The notes beneath the pieces were generated by a model. It did no database searches and was not told the origin of the DNA. It worked only from the letters and a program-made list of their open reading frames with translations. DNA of 64,000 nucleotides, taken from NCBI GenBank assembly GCA_030068145.1, contig JAPJBO010000469.1, forward strand, positions 1-64,000, read 5' to 3'. Made by a program: the position numbers and the translations under genes. This DNA is from Diplonema papillatum (Eukaryota; Euglenozoa; Diplonemea; Diplonemida; Diplonemidae). Positions 62,671 through 64,000 of this stretch are shown here, in pieces (positions within the stretch are counted from its first letter, which is position 1; each line of letters starts with the position of its first letter).

Positions 62671-63489
62671 ACGTTCCCCTTACATTTTCTCCCGCGAGTT
62701 TCCAAAGGTCTGTACGCACGCAGGGCCAGAACCGGGAAGCTTCTCAGTGCCGGGCACGGAGCCTAACCCGGCAGTTTGCACTCAGCGCAGCCTGGTAGGG
62801 TGTCCCTGTTGTTAACTTAACCCAACTCCGACCAAGCACCTACAGGTTAATTTCCACTTTATACCCATTTCCATTTTTTTTTCTTATGGAGTGCCTTCGC
62901 TCTTTTTTGGCATTCTGGGGCTGGAATTTTGCGATTTCGAAGCATATCTTACCGTTGCCGCCCTTGGAAGTCGAAAGGTTGACATGATGCGGGACTAGTC
63001 TGCTATCGTCTTCTCGCTTATGACCATCCCTACTTCGGCGACAAGGGATGGGCAGCCGCGCTTCTGTTGTGTCAGTTGGGATAACGACAATTTCCGGAAA
63101 GTTTTTTACCCCCTTGCCCAGTGGTTTTCCGCTCAGCCAACAATATGAAATTGGTTGGCTAAAAAATTGGACGGTTCACAAGAAGAGGTCAAATTTTTTT
63201 CTCTCGACCGAATCGAACCGAGGTACCAGGGAAAGCCTGCTACACGGGAGCCAAGCTTCACGTGTTCGGCGGCCTTTTTCTTTTTTTTCTTCTTTCTCTC
63301 GACCGATCTTTTGCATGGTGTTAGGAGGGTCGGCAGGTAGTGGCTTCCGGCTTGGTGTAGAACTGGGTTTGGGTTTGTGAGCTTGCTGTAGAACTGTGTG
63401 CAGGTGGAATTTTTTAGCCAACCCCATTTTCGTGGAAAAAAGTGTTTTAGGCGAACTAATATTTTTTTAGCCACACAGGAAAAACACTG
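62671..63489. other. intergenic, no gene seen
   Basis: 63222-63270 (GCTACACGGGAGCCAAGCTTC) is shared with 9434-9482. No frame with supporting features. Confidence 0.5.
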
Positions 63490-63690
63490 CCCTTGCCCTA
63501 CGGTCTGTGCGCCCTACCCACAGAGCCGAAACCCAGCGAGGGGGCCTGAAAGACCCCTGTTTGCCGAAAAAGGGGGGGTCGTCAGAAACCCGAAACTGGA
63601 CCCACCACTCAGGTGGCCCCAAAATGCTCCGGAAAATCCAGAACAAGTCGGATGCTCGTTTAGGCTGAAATAATGGCCGCAGAAGTGTGT
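63490..63690 (+). repeat. family C dispersed repeat
   Basis: GGGGCCTGAAAGACCCCTGTTT, CCACCACTCAGGTGGCCCC, TCGGATGCTCGTTTAGGCTG, AAATAATGGCCGCAGAAG. Inverted relative to 54305-54445; here the CCTGAAAGACC end has not expanded. Confidence 0.65.
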
Positions 63691-64000
63691 GAAAACAAGG
63701 TGAAATCACCTCCACAACAAGGCAATTCCGTCACAGCCGCTGCGCGCATACCGTTCGTTGCCGACTGCGGCGCCCTGAAACGTCGTCAGTGCTGGTCGAG
63801 TGAAGCAAGCCGGGGAAAGAGACATGAAACATGCACACGAACTGATCCACCCCCGCTTCCTCTTTTAAAAAAGATCTAGACTGCACGGCGAGGTCCAACC
63901 TCACGGAAGCTGGGAGTTAAAAAGAGAGTGTGCCCGAGCCACACCCGCAAAGCGGGTGCGCTACGACCAAAACGATCGGAAGTCCACACCCGCTTTTCAA
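63691..64000. other. window end; small hairpin
   Basis: CACCCGC-AAA-GCGGGTG (63942-63958) can form a 7-bp stem. No gene or known RNA recognised. Confidence 0.4.

Overview
The window looks like nuclear DNA of an intron-bearing, repeat-rich protist. There are no operons. Coding islands are GC-rich and separated by lower-GC spacers full of minisatellites, small inverted-repeat elements and retroelements. Several exons can be joined by spliceosomal introns with GTATGC/GTATGT donors and pyrimidine-tract plus CAG acceptors, and reading phase agrees across each join tested. An APE-type LINE with a 2A-like peptide (as in kinetoplastid L1Tc/ingi elements) and proteins with ECTFxP and LYxKAxEQRER motifs suggest Euglenozoa, possibly a diplonemid. 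That assignment is an inference (about 0.4).

Layout. 0-12.5 kb: a small four-helix membrane-protein ORF (580-1173), then minisatellites of 37, 102, 114 and 69 bp, inverted-repeat elements and dispersed repeat families called A and B here. 13-19.2 kb: a minus-strand gene for a large surface protein with a CBM1-like Cys-rich exon, a Thr/Pro/Ala mucin-like stalk, an ectodomain and about seven membrane helices. 19.2-26.8 kb: TIR elements and a damaged MAM-domain gene. 26.8-33.8 kb: two near-identical tandem RT-RNase H retroelements, with a probable -1 frameshift between ORF1 and ORF2, plus a truncated relative; all abut (GA)n tracts. 34.8-41.9 kb: a minus-strand three-exon gene model (5' end missing) with a 93-bp minisatellite seated on its first visible splice donor and decayed copies of its last exon downstream. 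43.5-48.9 kb: an intact 1,769-codon LINE. 49.1-54.3 kb: a gene joining an F5/8C-like domain exon to an acidic last exon across an intron full of minisatellites. 54.9-56.9 kb: FRA10AC1. 59-62.7 kb: a possible flagellar/microtubule protein flanked by partial copies of itself.

Two patterns stand out. First, truncated copies of gene parts ('exon echoes') lie beside four of the host gene models, usually next to a minisatellite. Second, one minisatellite repeats a splice donor about 17 times with a period that is a multiple of three, so the choice of donor would not change the reading frame.
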